Source of the DNA: Tupaia tana
Lineage: Eukaryota; Chordata; Mammalia; Scandentia; Tupaiidae
Direction: 5' to 3'
NCBI GenBank assembly: GCA_026018925.1
Contig: JAKSZU010000005.1
Location: 86,941,386 to 87,005,385, forward strand
Length of the DNA: 64,000 nt
Shown here piece by piece: positions 1 through 10,922 of this stretch. The position numbers were made by a program, and so were the translations under genes. The notes beneath the pieces are model-generated. The model saw only the letters and a list, made by a program, of their open reading frames with translations. It searched no databases and was not told the origin of the DNA. Every line of letters starts with the position of its first letter. Position 1 is the first letter of the stretch.

Positions 1-1188
1 TAAGTCATTAATGTCATTAATCATATATAAATGAACTGGAGACTTACTACTTTGCAAAATGAGTGTTCTTATTTTTTAATATTCAACAGCAAATCAAATA
101 ATTTAAATAATAGACTGAGACATTGGGGAACATTTTTAAAAATTAGCATATTAAATCTCTTTAATGAGTAGAAGTGCTAATAAATGTCTGTTATCTTTAT
201 ATATATTTTAAGTTGGAGTTTGAAGAATCTGTTAGCAATTCTAAGTCACAAACTTTGAAATCCATGTGAATAAGATGCAGTTGAGACAGGAATTTAATAA
301 GAAAATATATGGTAAATATTTACAAAAAATATTATGTATCTGCAATTTTTATCAACTTATCTAATTGTTTATTAAGCAAAAATAGAACATTCTGAATTTC
401 AAAAAGAAATGTTAAAAACTGGAATAAATACAGTTTATTTCTGATACGTAATATAAAAATCTATAAAAACAAAGAAATTTCAGGGACAAAAAAAAAAAAA
501 GAAGAGCCAACATAAGAATATGAAGGTGAAAGAAATATCGATAAAAGAAAAGATATATAATTTTAGAAGGCTTATAAAATTAGGTCAAGTCATTTGTTAA
601 TTGCTTTTTCTTTTGAAAGGTCTTCTGAGAGAGCTTAATATAATAGTTATTTTAAGAATAAAATACCTTACATCTCCCATTCTTATATTTGTTCATTACA
701 ACTTTTGATATCAAGGGAACTTACTATATTACATTTTGAATCAGCTAAATGATATGAATTAATTATTTATCTGTAACAAAGAGCTCATATGTTTCCTGAT
801 ATATTAACTGTCAAGTTAAATCACATAAAACTATTTGATTTGGAATATATAGTATATGCATTTTACTTTCTCTTGTCTTTTAATTATTGCCTGCAGGCTT
901 GGAATTATTAGTAGGACAAACAGGTCAAAATGGAATGAATTGTTTTAAAATCTACAGTAACAATTTTGATTGATGTCTGAAGAAAAACATTGATCTTCCA
1001 CTAAATTGTAACAATATTCATAGGTGATAACCATGAACATGCAAATGCAAATGTTCATATCAGTATCTTCTCTGAGATATGGTCCCCTATAACAACATAT
1101 AATATTAAAGATAAAAACGTCTATCATAAAAAAATTTATTGTGATGAAATCCTTAGCATGAAGACATAAAATGGAAAATAACTAAATG
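1..1188. other. AT-rich unassigned sequence
   Basis: No repeat family, RNA gene or credible coding region was recognised here. The base composition is strongly AT-rich, with short A runs such as the one near 488-500. Stop codons are frequent in all frames. It may hold decayed L1, but I could not anchor any part of it to a consensus. Confidence 0.5.
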
Positions 1189-1540
1189 GAGGAGTTGGCC
1201 CTATATTTCAGTGGTTAGGCACTGTGCATAGGGTACTGAATCCTACATGGCCAATGGCAGTTCAAACTCTGACCTGGTGGCTTGAAAACATCCCAAGTAT
1301 GTCCGACAGGTGCTGTGGATGTTAAGGCGACTGGATCTCACAAGGTCAACTGCATAGTTCAAATCCTAGACCCAGTTGCTTGTGAATCACACAGGATGTG
1401 TGAACATGCGTGCCAAACATTCAGAGAGGAGAATGGAAGAAAATGGATTTCAGCATAGCCATCTCCCTTGGGGACTGATTTCTAACTTTCTCTCTCTCCC
1501 TCTCTGGTGAGCACACATGCCCTATAGAAAAAAATAGAAA
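1189..1540 (+). repeat. tRNA-derived SINE, compound (two heads)
   Basis: Two successive degraded tRNA-like heads lie in the same orientation, one at about 1193-1300 and the next from about 1309. Only the second continues into the SINE body: an 'agaggagaatggaagaaaatgg' -like stretch, a CT-rich tract, then 'tgccctatag' before the A-rich tail. The arrangement is either one SINE inserted next to another or a decayed dimer. It is old, with many CpG-decay changes. Confidence 0.75.
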
Positions 1541-1619
1541 GAAAAGAGAAAGAAAGAAAGTGGCAGAAGAAAGAAAGAAAAAGAAAACAAAAGCAAAAAA
1601 AAAACAAAAAGACAAATAT

Positions 1620-1745
1620 GTATCCATACATGCTCTAAATCCTGATGGATAGAGAAATGAAAGAAAATGGATCACAGTATAAACCTGACTTTTTGGCGGT
1701 GATTTCTCTCTCACTAGTGAGCGTACTCACCTTCTAGCAATAAAA
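1620..1745 (+). repeat. tRNA-SINE body fragment
   Basis: This holds only the body and 3' part of the same SINE type: a 'gagaaatgaaagaaaatgg' -like stretch, then 'gtgatttctctctcac', 'tgagcgtactcacc' and 'tagcaataaaaa'. The tRNA head is missing. It lies just downstream of the compound copy and may be a third member of that cluster. Confidence 0.5.
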
Positions 1746-1841
1746 AATGTTAAAATAAAAAAAATTAAAACAATTTAAAAAATAAAATAACTAAAAGCAC
1801 ATATAATTTTTAAAATATTTACTTGATTTCATTTATTATCA

Positions 1842-1912
1842 TAGGCTTGTCGGAAAAGTCATGACACATTTTTGCATAGAAAAAATACGTCATGACCTTT
1901 ACGACAACCCAA
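1842..1912. mobile_element. Mariner-like palindromic MITE
   Basis: A short near-palindrome of about 67 bp. The left end (ggcttgtcggaaaagtcatg, 1844-1863) pairs with the reverse complement of the right end (catgacctttacgacaaccc, 1891-1910) with a few mismatches. The arms also match through 'acatttttgcat' and 'aaaaaatacgt'. TA dinucleotides lie close to both ends, as expected for mariner/Tc1 insertion. The layout resembles MADE1-type elements but the sequence is not MADE1 itself. There is no coding capacity. Confidence 0.6.
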
Positions 1913-1949
1913 TATATTTTTTAACTTGTTCCAGGGCATGTGTGTTCAT

Positions 1950-1952
<3 letters not shown>

Positions 1953-2001
<49 letters not shown>
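1953..2001 (+). repeat. (AG)n microsatellite
   Basis: Almost pure AG dinucleotide repeat of about 49 bp. The sequence just before it ('gggcatgtgtgttcatg') resembles the antisense SINE 3' part, so the array may have grown from the CT-rich tract of a decayed SINE. Confidence 0.9.
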
Positions 2002-2004
<3 letters not shown>

Positions 2005-2267
2005 TGAAAAATTAAGTCATTTTCGGCCCCCATGTTTAATTCTTTAATACTACTAGAAAATTCTTAATCATGTGCTTGGTAACATAGCTGCTGTAAGTAG
2101 TCCATCATCTTAGAATTTAATTGTATATTAGCAGGACATGTGTGCCTTGTTCTCTGTTGCATCTCAAGAACAGAAATAAGGACTTGTTTGAGTAAATGAT
2201 TAAGAGATATGACAAGTCATTGTTGAAACAATTATTTGTTAACATTAGAATTATTAAAACTTAAACT

Positions 2268-2520
2268 TATGAGACCAACAACGTGGTGTGGAGGTTAAGG
2301 CAGGTAGATCCCCACGTGACCGACCTCGCTGGTTGAGTCCTGGACCTGGCACCTTGAGGACCATGTGGAATATGCTCATGAGTGCCCGAAATTGCAAGAA
2401 GAGACTGGAGGAGAAGGGATTGTGGTGTGGCCATCCTCCCTGGGAGCTGATTTCTCGCTCCCCTCTCCTTCCTCTGGTGAACACACACAACCTATAGCTA
2501 AAACCTAAAACAAAACAACA
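2268..2520 (+). repeat. tRNA-derived SINE, degraded
   Basis: The tRNA-like head begins near 2270, box B has decayed to 'ggttgagtcc' (2331-2340), and the body 'ggaggagaagggattgtggtg' -type motif lies near 2410. The end is 'cctatagctaaaacc' and an A/CAA-rich tail. Two frames stay open across it for 69-102 codons, but these only read through repeat. Confidence 0.85.
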
Positions 2521-2757
2521 ACAACAAAAAAGCAGACTTAAATCTGTGTTATTTAGGAACATTGTGTAACATCTAATTTTTAAATTTTAACTAGAAATTT
2601 CAATACATTTTGAATCAAAACCAGAATATTAGTCCTGTAGCTTTAGCTCATTATGCTTGACTCTTATTACCTCTTTAGTTACAGTTGATATAAGATAGCT
2701 TGGCATTCATCTCTTAAGATAGGCTTCTCTAGTTATTTAGGTTCTTTTGGTGACATA

Positions 2758-3085
2758 TTTTAAAAATATTTTTATTAATATATTTTATTTTAGCTCAGTT
2801 TCTTTTATACATTCAATCACTATATATCACTTAGCTTGTAAAGTGAATTTTCCCAACATGAATACACTTCACATCCGTCCAGTTGAGAATACTATACACA
2901 TTATCATCAACAGACAATAATCCATTTCTGTATCCCATAAATGTCTTGCCTAATTTTCTCCTTAATGTCTTTCCTCACACTCTTCTCATTCTCCCACCCT
3001 CTTCTCATACTGCATCCAGTATCCATAACCATTCTCTATGCTTTTATATGTATTATCTAACTGCAAGTGAGCCTATGGTAAGTTC
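2758..3085 (-). mobile_element. L1 3' end, lineage-specific 3'UTR
   Basis: On the minus strand this reads as the terminal part of an L1: a C-poor 3'UTR ending in 'gattgaatgtataaaag' and an AT-rich tail at the low-coordinate side. It aligns by eye to the other 3' ends near 8165-8450, 26600-26745 and 33110-33300 (all minus) and, in reverse complement, to 11615-11765 (plus). Shared blocks are 'acattcaatca', 'gtccagtt' and 'catcaacagac/taa'. It is 5' truncated. Confidence 0.7.
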
Positions 3086-3452
3086 TGTTTACTGGAACTT
3101 TTTAAACCAAAGCTGAGAAATACATAATTATGACTTGAAGATACTGTAGAGAGTATCCGTATATCAAATATAAAGTGGTATAGAACAGTGACTTTCAATT
3201 TATAATCACTGTGTTTCTAGGAATCTTTTCCAGTTGTCAGAAATTCTCTTATTAAAAACACAAAAAACAAAAGCAAAAAAAAAAAAGTGAAAAAAGAAAT
3301 CCAAGCATATGATTCTTGTCTAGGGCCTACAATTATGTTTTTAGCAGGGCAGATTAACATTTACTACTTTACTATTAGGAATCCTTAAAAAAATTTCTTC
3401 TGAGAAAAGAAGTGTGTGATTATTTAAGCTTAATATCCAGTATATTAAATGC

Positions 3453-3455
3453 TAT

Positions 3456-3498
<43 letters not shown>
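3453..3498. repeat. (ATTT)n microsatellite
   Basis: Tetranucleotide array of about 11 units directly at the 3' (A-tail) side of the antisense SINE that starts near 3508, so it probably arose from that SINE's tail. Confidence 0.9.
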
Positions 3499-3499
<1 letters not shown>

Positions 3500-3507
3500 A
3501 ATCTTTT

Positions 3508-3730
3508 TAGAGACAGATATTTTTGCTTTAGGGTGTGTGTGCTCACTGGAGAGACAGAGAGACAAACAGAAAGAGAGAAATCACTCCCCTGGTGAGATGG
3601 CCATGCTGCAACCCCTTCTTCTCTATTCTCCTCATAGGATTACGGCACACACGCACATGTACCTGTTGTGAGTTTAAGCCACTGAGTCCAGGACTCAAAC
3701 TATGGTCCAATACAGGGGAGTCCTGGACTC
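3508..3730 (-). repeat. tRNA-derived SINE
   Basis: Antisense copy: 'tttttgctttagggtgtgtg', then a GACAGA-rich tract, 'gagaaatcactcccc', the 'ttctctattctcctca' block and a decayed tRNA head. The head ends in 'gagtcctggactc' rather than at the full 5' end. It abuts a second antisense copy. Confidence 0.85.
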
Positions 3731-3980
3731 TTTTTTTTGTTTGTTTTGTCATAGGGTATGTGGCCTTGCCTGACAGAAACAGTGAGAGATGAGAAAAGTA
3801 AAAAAATCACCCCTCCCCACAATGGGGGAGGGGAGGTGGCCACAATTTTCCTACTGGAAATTTGCGCATGCATGCACAAACCCCTGTGTGTTTCAAGGTG
3901 ACAGGTCCAGAACTAGGACTACACATTCAGCCATGTGAAATTCAGCCACTTTAACCACCACAGGGCTGCCTGGCCCAAGA
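3731..3980 (-). repeat. tRNA-derived SINE, second adjacent copy
   Basis: A second antisense copy in the same orientation. It starts with a T-rich tail and 'gtcatagggtatgtgg', passes through a C-rich 'tcacccctcccc' segment, and ends with a head containing 'ttaaccaccacagggctgcctggccc'. The head differs from the young type and matches the older 'ttaaccac' subfamily also seen at 47708 and 48270. Confidence 0.75.
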
Positions 3981-4109
3981 CTCTAAGATCCTTTTTAACT
4001 CTGAGGTTTTATGATTTTATAAAAGCACATAATAAAGATACAATTTAGTGACATACATGATCTCTTATTTCTTCCTTCCCCTTTCTGCTGGAGGACTATA
4101 TTACTCTCA

Positions 4110-4365
4110 CTCTAGAATCAAATGACTTATTTTGGCCAATGGAGTATGAGTAGATATGTTCCATTTTCCTTGTCTCTACCACTCTGGAAGCACCTATTAG
4201 AATGGTTCTCTATCAGCCCAGGAACCTGGATGACTGTGATAAGTACAGTCCCCCTTAATCTGCTTTGGGCAAGTAAGAAGAGTAAAACATCAATCATATT
4301 ACTGTGAGCCCTGAGAATGGGGTTGTTGATGTATAAGACCATCCTGAAAAAAGAAGAAAGTATCA
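4110..4365 (+). repeat. Ancient mammalian interspersed repeat
   Basis: Segments such as 'ttggccaatggagtatgag', 'ggaacctggatgactgtgat' and 'atcatattactgtgagcc' followed by a 'ggggttgttgat' end match, by eye, a widespread ancient mammalian repeat that carries 'ttggccaatgggatgtgag'. I do not recall the family name with certainty. It is strongly diverged. Confidence 0.4.
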
Positions 4366-4855
4366 AAGGTATTTGAATATCTTAAGTCAAACCATTCACT
4401 TATTGGACACCAGAATTGTCTTTTACTGCTTCTATGGCTGAAGTGATGATACAGGTCAAATAACAAGCACACTCAAAGTTTGATGTTAAACCACACAAAT
4501 TCCCACCATCTACTCAATTTTTCAGCATGAGCTGCCCACTCACCTTGCTTATCACATTACAATAAAGCTATATGTCCCTTCATCATCCAAAAAAAAAGAA
4601 AAGAAAGAGGATTTATGTCTTTACTACTGTCCGAAAAATTGTTTTCTTAAAGAAAACAAACAATAATCCACTTGTAAAATACTACAGCTTTTCTCAATCC
4701 ATTTTCTCTACAACTTCATTGTTCTTTTCATACACTAATCCATCCTCTATAAAGCAATCTCTTTCATAACATGCAGTGTTCCTCATAATCTCCACTCCCT
4801 GACTTTCTTACTTTCTTTCTGATTCTTTTACCTTTTGGACTAAATGTAGAAGTTT

Positions 4856-4962
<107 letters not shown>

Positions 4963-5774
4963 TTTTAATGCCAGAATCTCTTTCTTATCTTAAATTCATC
5001 TATCACCACAACAAGGCTCTCCTACAGTTGTTAACCAAGTTATCTTTGAATCTCTCTTTCAGCCATGGCCTCACCTCTTCTTATATTTCTATATTTGTGT
5101 TTTATATTTACAAAAAAAGGAATCTTATAGTAATTCTATATTAGAATTGTATTCCAATGTTGTATTAAATGTTTATAGATGTATCATTTTATTAACTTGA
5201 GAATTATAATTTCTAGCAAAGAAAATAGTTTCTTTTAAATCACCTGTGTTGAGAAAAAAATAGAAAAAAATATTGTTTATTATATCATTTGAGATTAAGT
5301 ATGTTAGATAGCAGAGCAGACATGAAGGTATTGTGTTATATGCATAATAAATTACCCCTCCATACCAGCTAAAAAGAAAAAATATTTTACTACCTCAAAT
5401 GTCTTTAAGTCAGAAATTTGGGTGTGGTCTAACTGGTTGGTTCTAGATTTTTTTTTTCTCTCTCTCTAGCATTTTCTCTTTGTGTCTGGGTATGTAGAAA
5501 ATACACTAGTTAAAACAAATAGGAAATAACAAAGAGTTTATAATCCAAATATTAAATATCTGTAGAGAAAATTATGTATAAGTCATATTAAAATGTAGAT
5601 TGTGTACAGTAAAGCATAAAAATATATATGCATATGAATGAAAAGGTATTTGATAATGCATGAAAAGATACCCTGAAAGGACTAAATCAAGAATGAATAA
5701 AAAGTAATTTTACAATACCTACTATTAAGGTAATATGTGAAAAATGCTATTTATTTTTAATGTTTTATTTTATT
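4963..5774. other. Unassigned AT-rich sequence
   Basis: No element was recognised apart from short A and T runs. The stretch near 4980-5100 is pyrimidine-rich and could be decayed antisense LINE sequence, but it could not be anchored. Confidence 0.45.
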
Positions 5775-6290
5775 TTGGAACAATGTCAAGTGTATAAGGA
5801 AATTGCAAATATAACACAAGCTTTTTTTCTGAAAGATTTGAGAGTAAGTTGCTGATATGATGCTCTACCACATGCTCCCATACAACCATAACACCGCAGT
5901 CAGAATCAGAAAGTTGACATTGATACATTAAGACCACTTAATCCTTTATTCTCACTCAAGTTTAGTCAATTATCTTTTATGTTTTTTGTAGCAAACTGAT
6001 CAGCATCAGAATTATTTTATCAGGGCTCTTTAATCTCAAAAGGTTCTCAGAGTTTCCTTGGCTTTCCTAATCTTACACCTTTTGAAGATTGCTAGAAAAA
6101 CATTTCACAGAATGCTCCTCTATATGAATTTGTTGCTTTCTTAAGATGAGATACAGGTTATGAATCTTTGCAAAGGCTATTACAGAAGCTACTCTTGATA
6201 TCTTATTAGGTGATTCTTGTATCTTATTAGGCAGTGTATCATTTTGATGATGACTTTGATCAGCTGCTTAAGGTAGTACATGAAAAGCTT
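5775..6290. mobile_element. Ancient L1M-type repeat
   Basis: The order of blocks fits an old mammalian L1-associated consensus: 'gacattgatacattaag', 'tccttggctttcctaatctt', 'cttttgaagattgctag', 'gaatgctcctctatatgaat', 'gagatacaggttatga', 'gatcagctgcttaaggtag'. Divergence is high and the ends are uncertain. Assignment to L1M is from memory of that consensus, and the orientation was not fixed. Confidence 0.45.
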
Positions 6291-6355
6291 TCTTATTGTA
6301 GAATTATTCTTTGCTCTTTGAAAGTAATAAGTGCTTTATAGAAAGGCACATTGAA

Positions 6356-6595
6356 GGCCAGCGGATGGCATAGGGGTTACATCTCTGGACTCCCACGTGG
6401 CCAATGCTGTGGCTTGAAACTCATACTGAGCATGTGTGCGTATGTGCCAAAGATCCTGGGAGGAAAATGGAGGAGAAGGGGTTGTGGTGTGTGGCCATCT
6501 CCCACGGGGTTGATTTCTCACTTCCCATCTCATTGTCTCTGTCTCTCTCTCTCTTCAGTGAGCAAATGCACTATAAGTCAAAAACCTCTAAAAAA
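6356..6595 (+). repeat. tRNA-derived SINE with imperfect TSD
   Basis: A complete but decayed copy with head, 'gaggaaaatggaggagaagg' body, CT-rich tract and 'aaaacctctaaaaaaa' tail. The flanks 6341-6355 and 6596-6610 are near-identical 15-mers (gaaaggcacattgaa / agaaggcatattgaa). That marks a single insertion and fixes the borders. Confidence 0.88.
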
Positions 6596-7034
6596 AGAAG
6601 GCATATTGAAAGTATAGAAATTACCCAAGATCTTCATCATGTGTTTGGTTCTTTATATTAGTGTGGCATTATTTTAAACAATAAGTTAAGATCAATTGAT
6701 GTCATTATTCTATCCCTTCTAGGTGTTTACTTAGCCTTATTGCCTTCTGTGATCTGTCACTCTACCCATGTCCCAACACCCAAATCTGATAACCCACTTT
6801 CATTACCCATGGCTCCCTAGCTGAGACCTTCTTGTAACTATGCGTTTGTTGTATAGGGACAGTTAATAGTTTTAGGACTAAATGATCTGTCCTACAAGAA
6901 AAGGAAAGTGAAATAAAGGAACAAGTAAGACAAATTGCATTTTTATTTTACTATTAAACATGCTATTTTACTGCTATATGTAGAAAATTAAATGCTGTCT
7001 TAAAACTTTTCATCTTCTTTTACAAAATAGTGAA

Positions 7035-7100
7035 TGTAGTACAGTGATGGGAGGTGCATGTGTGTATGTGTTTGTGTATGGATGTGTGTAGATGTGCATA
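7035..7100 (+). repeat. (TG)n-rich tract
   Basis: Imperfect GT/TGTA-rich low-complexity stretch. The rest of 6611-7340 is unassigned AT-rich sequence with no recognised element. Confidence 0.5.
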
Positions 7101-7349
7101 CATTTTTACACAAAGAGGAAACTTCTGTTAATAAGATTTATATGCAATTAAAATTTAAAATTGTGTTGTGTATCTAAAGCTGAAATATTGATCTTATGGT
7201 TATTGCTCTTATATTAACAGAACTAAATTCCATTCATGGTCTAATATCATCAGAATTATCTTATAATTTTCTCTTTCTCTGATCTCCTAAAAAATTCTGT
7301 TGGTTTCATATTTGCAGTATTTTTTAAATTTGCCAGCGAACAAATTTAA

Positions 7350-7592
7350 AAATAGAGAGAGAGCTAAAGAGTGAGAGAGAGAAAGAGAGAGAGAGAGAAA
7401 AAGAGAGAGATAGGCGATAAAGCACCCTGCATGAAGCATGGTCATGCCACATTCCCATCTTCTCCATTTCTCCCTCTTTTTGGAATTTTGAGTAAATATA
7501 CATATGCACACAGTGTATTTCTTCAGCTGCCATGTCCAGATTCAAACTGTGTGATCAACCCTGTGGGATCCAGGTGCCTAATCCATTTTTTT
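7350..7592 (-). repeat. tRNA-derived SINE, older subfamily
   Basis: Antisense copy with an expanded GA tract (7354-7410), a 'ctccatttctccctc' block and a head with 'gtgtgatcaaccctgtgggatccagg'. The 'ccatttctcc' signature, in place of 'ccattctcctc', recurs at 11190, 20240, 34510, 44335 and 49420. It marks an older, more diverged subfamily. Confidence 0.75.
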
Positions 7593-7851
7593 TAATCACC
7601 TTTAATTTTTATTTACTTTCAGCATTCTCTTTCTGAACTTTGATTCTCTTCCCTAGTTGCTAAAGTACCAAAAAACTGGTCTTCCTACTACAACTTTTGC
7701 CTTCATCTTACATGTTTTGCCAAATTAATTGTCCTCTCATACCCATTGCCAGGAGAACAAAGGCATCCTACACCTCTAGAATCTCTTTTCTAACCTACTT
7801 TTTAAAAATAATTGATTCTCCTATTCATATCTTTTAAAACTGATGACTCCA

Positions 7852-8077
7852 GGGATCAGCAGTTGCTGTAATGGCTATGTCTCTGGACTCCATGTAGTGG
7901 AAACTCACGCCAGGCGCATGTGCGTGCACGCCCAAGATTCTGAGAGGAAAAGGGAGGAGAAGAGATTGCGTTGTGGCCATCCTCCCGGGGGTGATTTCTC
8001 ACTTTCTGTCTCTGTCTTTCCGTCTAGCACATGTGCCCTATAGCAGAAACCTCCCCCCCCCGCCAAAAAAAAAAAAT
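7852..8077 (+). repeat. tRNA-derived SINE lacking box B
   Basis: The head runs from 'gggatcagcagttgctgtaatgg' to 'actccatgtagtgg' and then jumps to 'aaactcacgcc'. About 40 bp carrying box B is missing compared with the copy at 28147. The TSD is 11 bp with one mismatch (7841-7851 tgatgactcca, 8078-8088 tgatcactcca). The tail has a C9 run before the A-run. Confidence 0.85.
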
Positions 8078-8164
8078 TGATCACTCCATCCAATGTAAAG
8101 TCTTTGTGTTCTTTCTCTTGAAATTTAAATCTGGGTCCTTTTCATCTTCTATTCATTTTGTTGT

Positions 8165-8599
8165 TGTTATTTTTATTAACAGTTTCTTTTTTCAAATCTT
8201 ATTTTATTTCAAGTTCTTTTATACATTCAATCATGTCATTTAGTCTGCAAAATGAATATTCCAACTTGTTTACATTTCTCCCCAGTCCAGTTCATAATAC
8301 TATAAAGTTATCTTCAACAGATAATATCCCATTTTTAATACCATTAATGCTTTGCCTTTCCATTTTTCTGCTTAATATTCTTCCTCAGACTATATTCCTT
8401 CACCCACACTCTTCCCACACTGGTATTCACTACTATTTACTGTGTTGCTATATCCTTTAGTCATTCAGTTTCCGGTCATAAAGTGTGGAAACTCGGTATA
8501 TATTAAGTGAGGATATACAAAGTATTTCCTTCATAGCCTGGCTTTTTTCACTCAGCAGTAAATCTTCCGTATTTATCCACTTTCTGTCAATAGCCTGGA

Positions 8600-8630
<31 letters not shown>

Positions 8631-9185
8631 TGGCTGAGTAGTATTCCATAAGAGTATATGTACCATGGTTTTCCAATCCATTCATCTGTTCTTGGGTATT
8701 TGCGTTGGTTCCATGTCTTAGCAATTGTGAATAATGCTGTAATAAATATCAATGTGCCGGTACTTTTCTGATTAAGAATTCTTCTGTCCTTTGTGCAGAT
8801 ACCAAGGAGTGGGATTATTGGGTCATATGGTAGTTCTATTTGTATATTTTTTGAGGAGTATCCGAATTGTTCTTCACAGTGGCTGGGCCAATTTACATTC
8901 TCACCAGCAGTGTAAGAGAGTTCCCCTTAACACACTCCTGCCAGCACTTATTTTTGGTTTTATAAATCTTAGCCATTCTGACTGGGGTTAGATGGTATCT
9001 TTTTGTTGTTTTGATCTGCATTTCCCTTACAATGAGGGATGTTGGGCATTTTTTCATATGCCTTTTAGCTATTTGTATGTCATCCTTAGAGAGTGGTTTT
9101 TTCAACTCATTCTTCCATCTTTTAATAGGGTTGATCATCTTTTTTCAGAACAGCTGCTTGAGTTCCTTATGTATTCCGGATAGCA
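8165..9185 (-). mobile_element. L1, 3' part of ORF2 plus 3'UTR
   Basis: Antisense L1 of about 1 kb. From high to low coordinates it holds the terminal ORF2 region, recognisable by minus-strand matches to the classic L1 segment (its antisense includes 'tggctgagtagtattccat', 'gaataatgctgtaataaa', 'agccattctgactgggg'). A 3'UTR and the 'acattcaatca' 3' end follow. A pure T run of about 28 sits at 8601-8628 inside the element. It is 5' truncated near 9183, exactly where a hairpin starts. Reading frames are broken. Confidence 0.85.
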
Positions 9186-9332
9186 ATCTAGAAAGAAGGA
9201 GAAGGAGAAGGAGAAGAAAGGAAAATAAAGAGAAGGAGAAGAAAAGGAGAAGATAACCTTTTCATTTTCTATTCTAACCAACGGAATCTTCTCCTTTTCT
9301 TCTCTTCCTCCTTCTTCTTTCTAGATTGCTAT
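9180..9332. repeat. Large inverted repeat (hairpin) at L1 5' edge
   Basis: The left arm starts 'atagcaatctagaaagaagg' and the right arm ends with its reverse complement ('ttctttctagattgctat'). Both arms carry GGAGAA/TTCTCC-type repeats, and the inner ends also pair (aggagaagat against atcttctcct). The loop is about 30 bp (9255-9285). The hairpin is a few bases from the L1 truncation point. Confidence 0.8.
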
Positions 9333-10610
9333 CAGGCATGTGTGCCTCCTAGGGATAGACTAAACAGGGGGAAATGTGAGGAAGCACACCTCCCACCCCC
9401 AGCAGCAGGACAGCCACACTGTGATCTCTTTCCCTTCATTCTCCTCTCAAGAATTTCCCCCAGTTTGGGAATACCGAATATATGATTTTTAAGTCCTTTG
9501 ACAGCTTGAATGACTTATCAAATATTAGGCTGGCAAAAGTTGTGTAAATCAGAGAATGTTATTCCTACATCAAAACAGGGAAATGTTCAACTTATTCTTT
9601 TCTGACTCTAAAGTCTGAGGGTGTCGTTTTACTCTTCCCACTGCCATTCTTGCCCACACAAAAGTGAACCTTTGCAGGAAAAAAATTGAGTTCTCACATG
9701 AATTTCTCAAGTTTCCCTTTAGGTAGCTAAGACCAGAGCATGAACAATTTATTAACAGTCAAGGAAAGCATGTTATCATGTTCATGTATAAAAAGCACAG
9801 TGTCTGTAGAGTGCAAAACATGGAATCTCTTGCTTCCACGAAACGGACATCAAGTCACCAACAAACACGTAAGAGACAGACTTCCATAAGAAGTGTGACA
9901 TTTTCTACTCCACTGAATTTTGTAGTAGTGTTAAAGGAGTGAAAATAAATTCTATTCAAAACTATAAAGAAAATAGTTATCAAGAAATGATGGATGTTAG
10001 CATTTATTTTTCAGAATTTTATCTGACAAGTAAATTTAATTGGTGAGCAGGGAATACCTCTGCATTTTCTCCCAGATAGTCTTCTGAGAAAGGAAAACAT
10101 ATCCAGCTAAATACATTCATTTGAGAAAGAAAAATGAGATAACAAGCTAAACAAACAAGGCAGCAAAAAACCATGAACTATTATGAAGTTCTAAACTTTG
10201 TCAATTTTAGAGCTATCATAATCAAAAAAGTTAAATTTAAAATATGGCTTAGAGATTTTAAGAATACAGTATCATCATCTTATCAAACTTAATTATAATT
10301 TAAAATTTCATCAATAGTAGTGATGAAATTGTAGCATATATTCTGCTAAAATCTAGAGGCTTATGACACATTGCCTTTAAAAACACATTTGCCACCATGG
10401 AGCTAAATCTCAGTGAGGGAGTGACAGTGGCATGAACTACTCTTGGCTGGTCTGTAAGGTATGATTCCCGAAGAGACTGTCATTAATGCTGTATCCAACT
10501 AGCCACCTTTACTAAAAATCTCAGTTAATGTTGAACTGGGAAATGGAACTTTCCTTCACCCTCAACTATCTCATCCCAAATCTAGCCTGAGTGCTTCTAT
10601 CCTATGCTCA
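9333..10610. other. Unassigned sequence
   Basis: No repeat family or gene was recognised. The first 140 bp is C-rich and unlike the rest. 'attaggctggcaaaagttgtg' at 9523-9543 faintly resembles a mariner end but has no partner. The remainder is AT-rich single-copy-looking sequence. Confidence 0.5.
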
Positions 10611-10624
10611 TGCTCACATATTTT
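10611..10624 (+). repeat. TSD of SINE 10625-10922 (copies at 10611 and 10923)
   Basis: The 14-mer tgctcacatatttt occurs exactly at 10611-10624 and 10923-10936 and brackets the SINE. It gives precise borders and implies a recent L1-type insertion. Confidence 0.95.
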
Positions 10625-10650
10625 ATTTATTATTTTTTCTTTTTTTGGAG

Positions 10651-10690
<40 letters not shown>

Positions 10691-10922
10691 CTATAGGGCG
10701 CATGCGCTCGCCAGACAGACAGAGAGATAGATAGAAAGCGAGAAATCACCCCCCAGGGGGGATGGCCACGCCACAATCCCTTCTCCTCCATTCTCCTCTC
10801 GGGACCTTGGGCACGCACGCACACGCGCCCGGCGTGAGTTTAAGCCACCGGGTCCAGGACTCGAACCGCGGTCGACTACGTGGGAGTCCAGCGACATAGC
10901 CATTACGCTAACTGCTGGTCCC
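10625..10922 (-). repeat. Young tRNA-derived SINE
   Basis: Antisense copy with a T run of about 38 (10653-10690) as its A tail and CpG-rich body and head. Box B reads GGTTCGAGTCC and box A TTAGCGTAATGG-type on the minus strand. Perfect 14-bp TSDs and intact CpGs make it one of the youngest copies here. A 64-70 codon frame inside is not a gene. Confidence 0.95.

Noticed and set aside
9523-9545. Start of a MADE1-like mariner element
   Set aside because: Only about 20 bp resembles the end, and no inverted partner lies within 200 bp.
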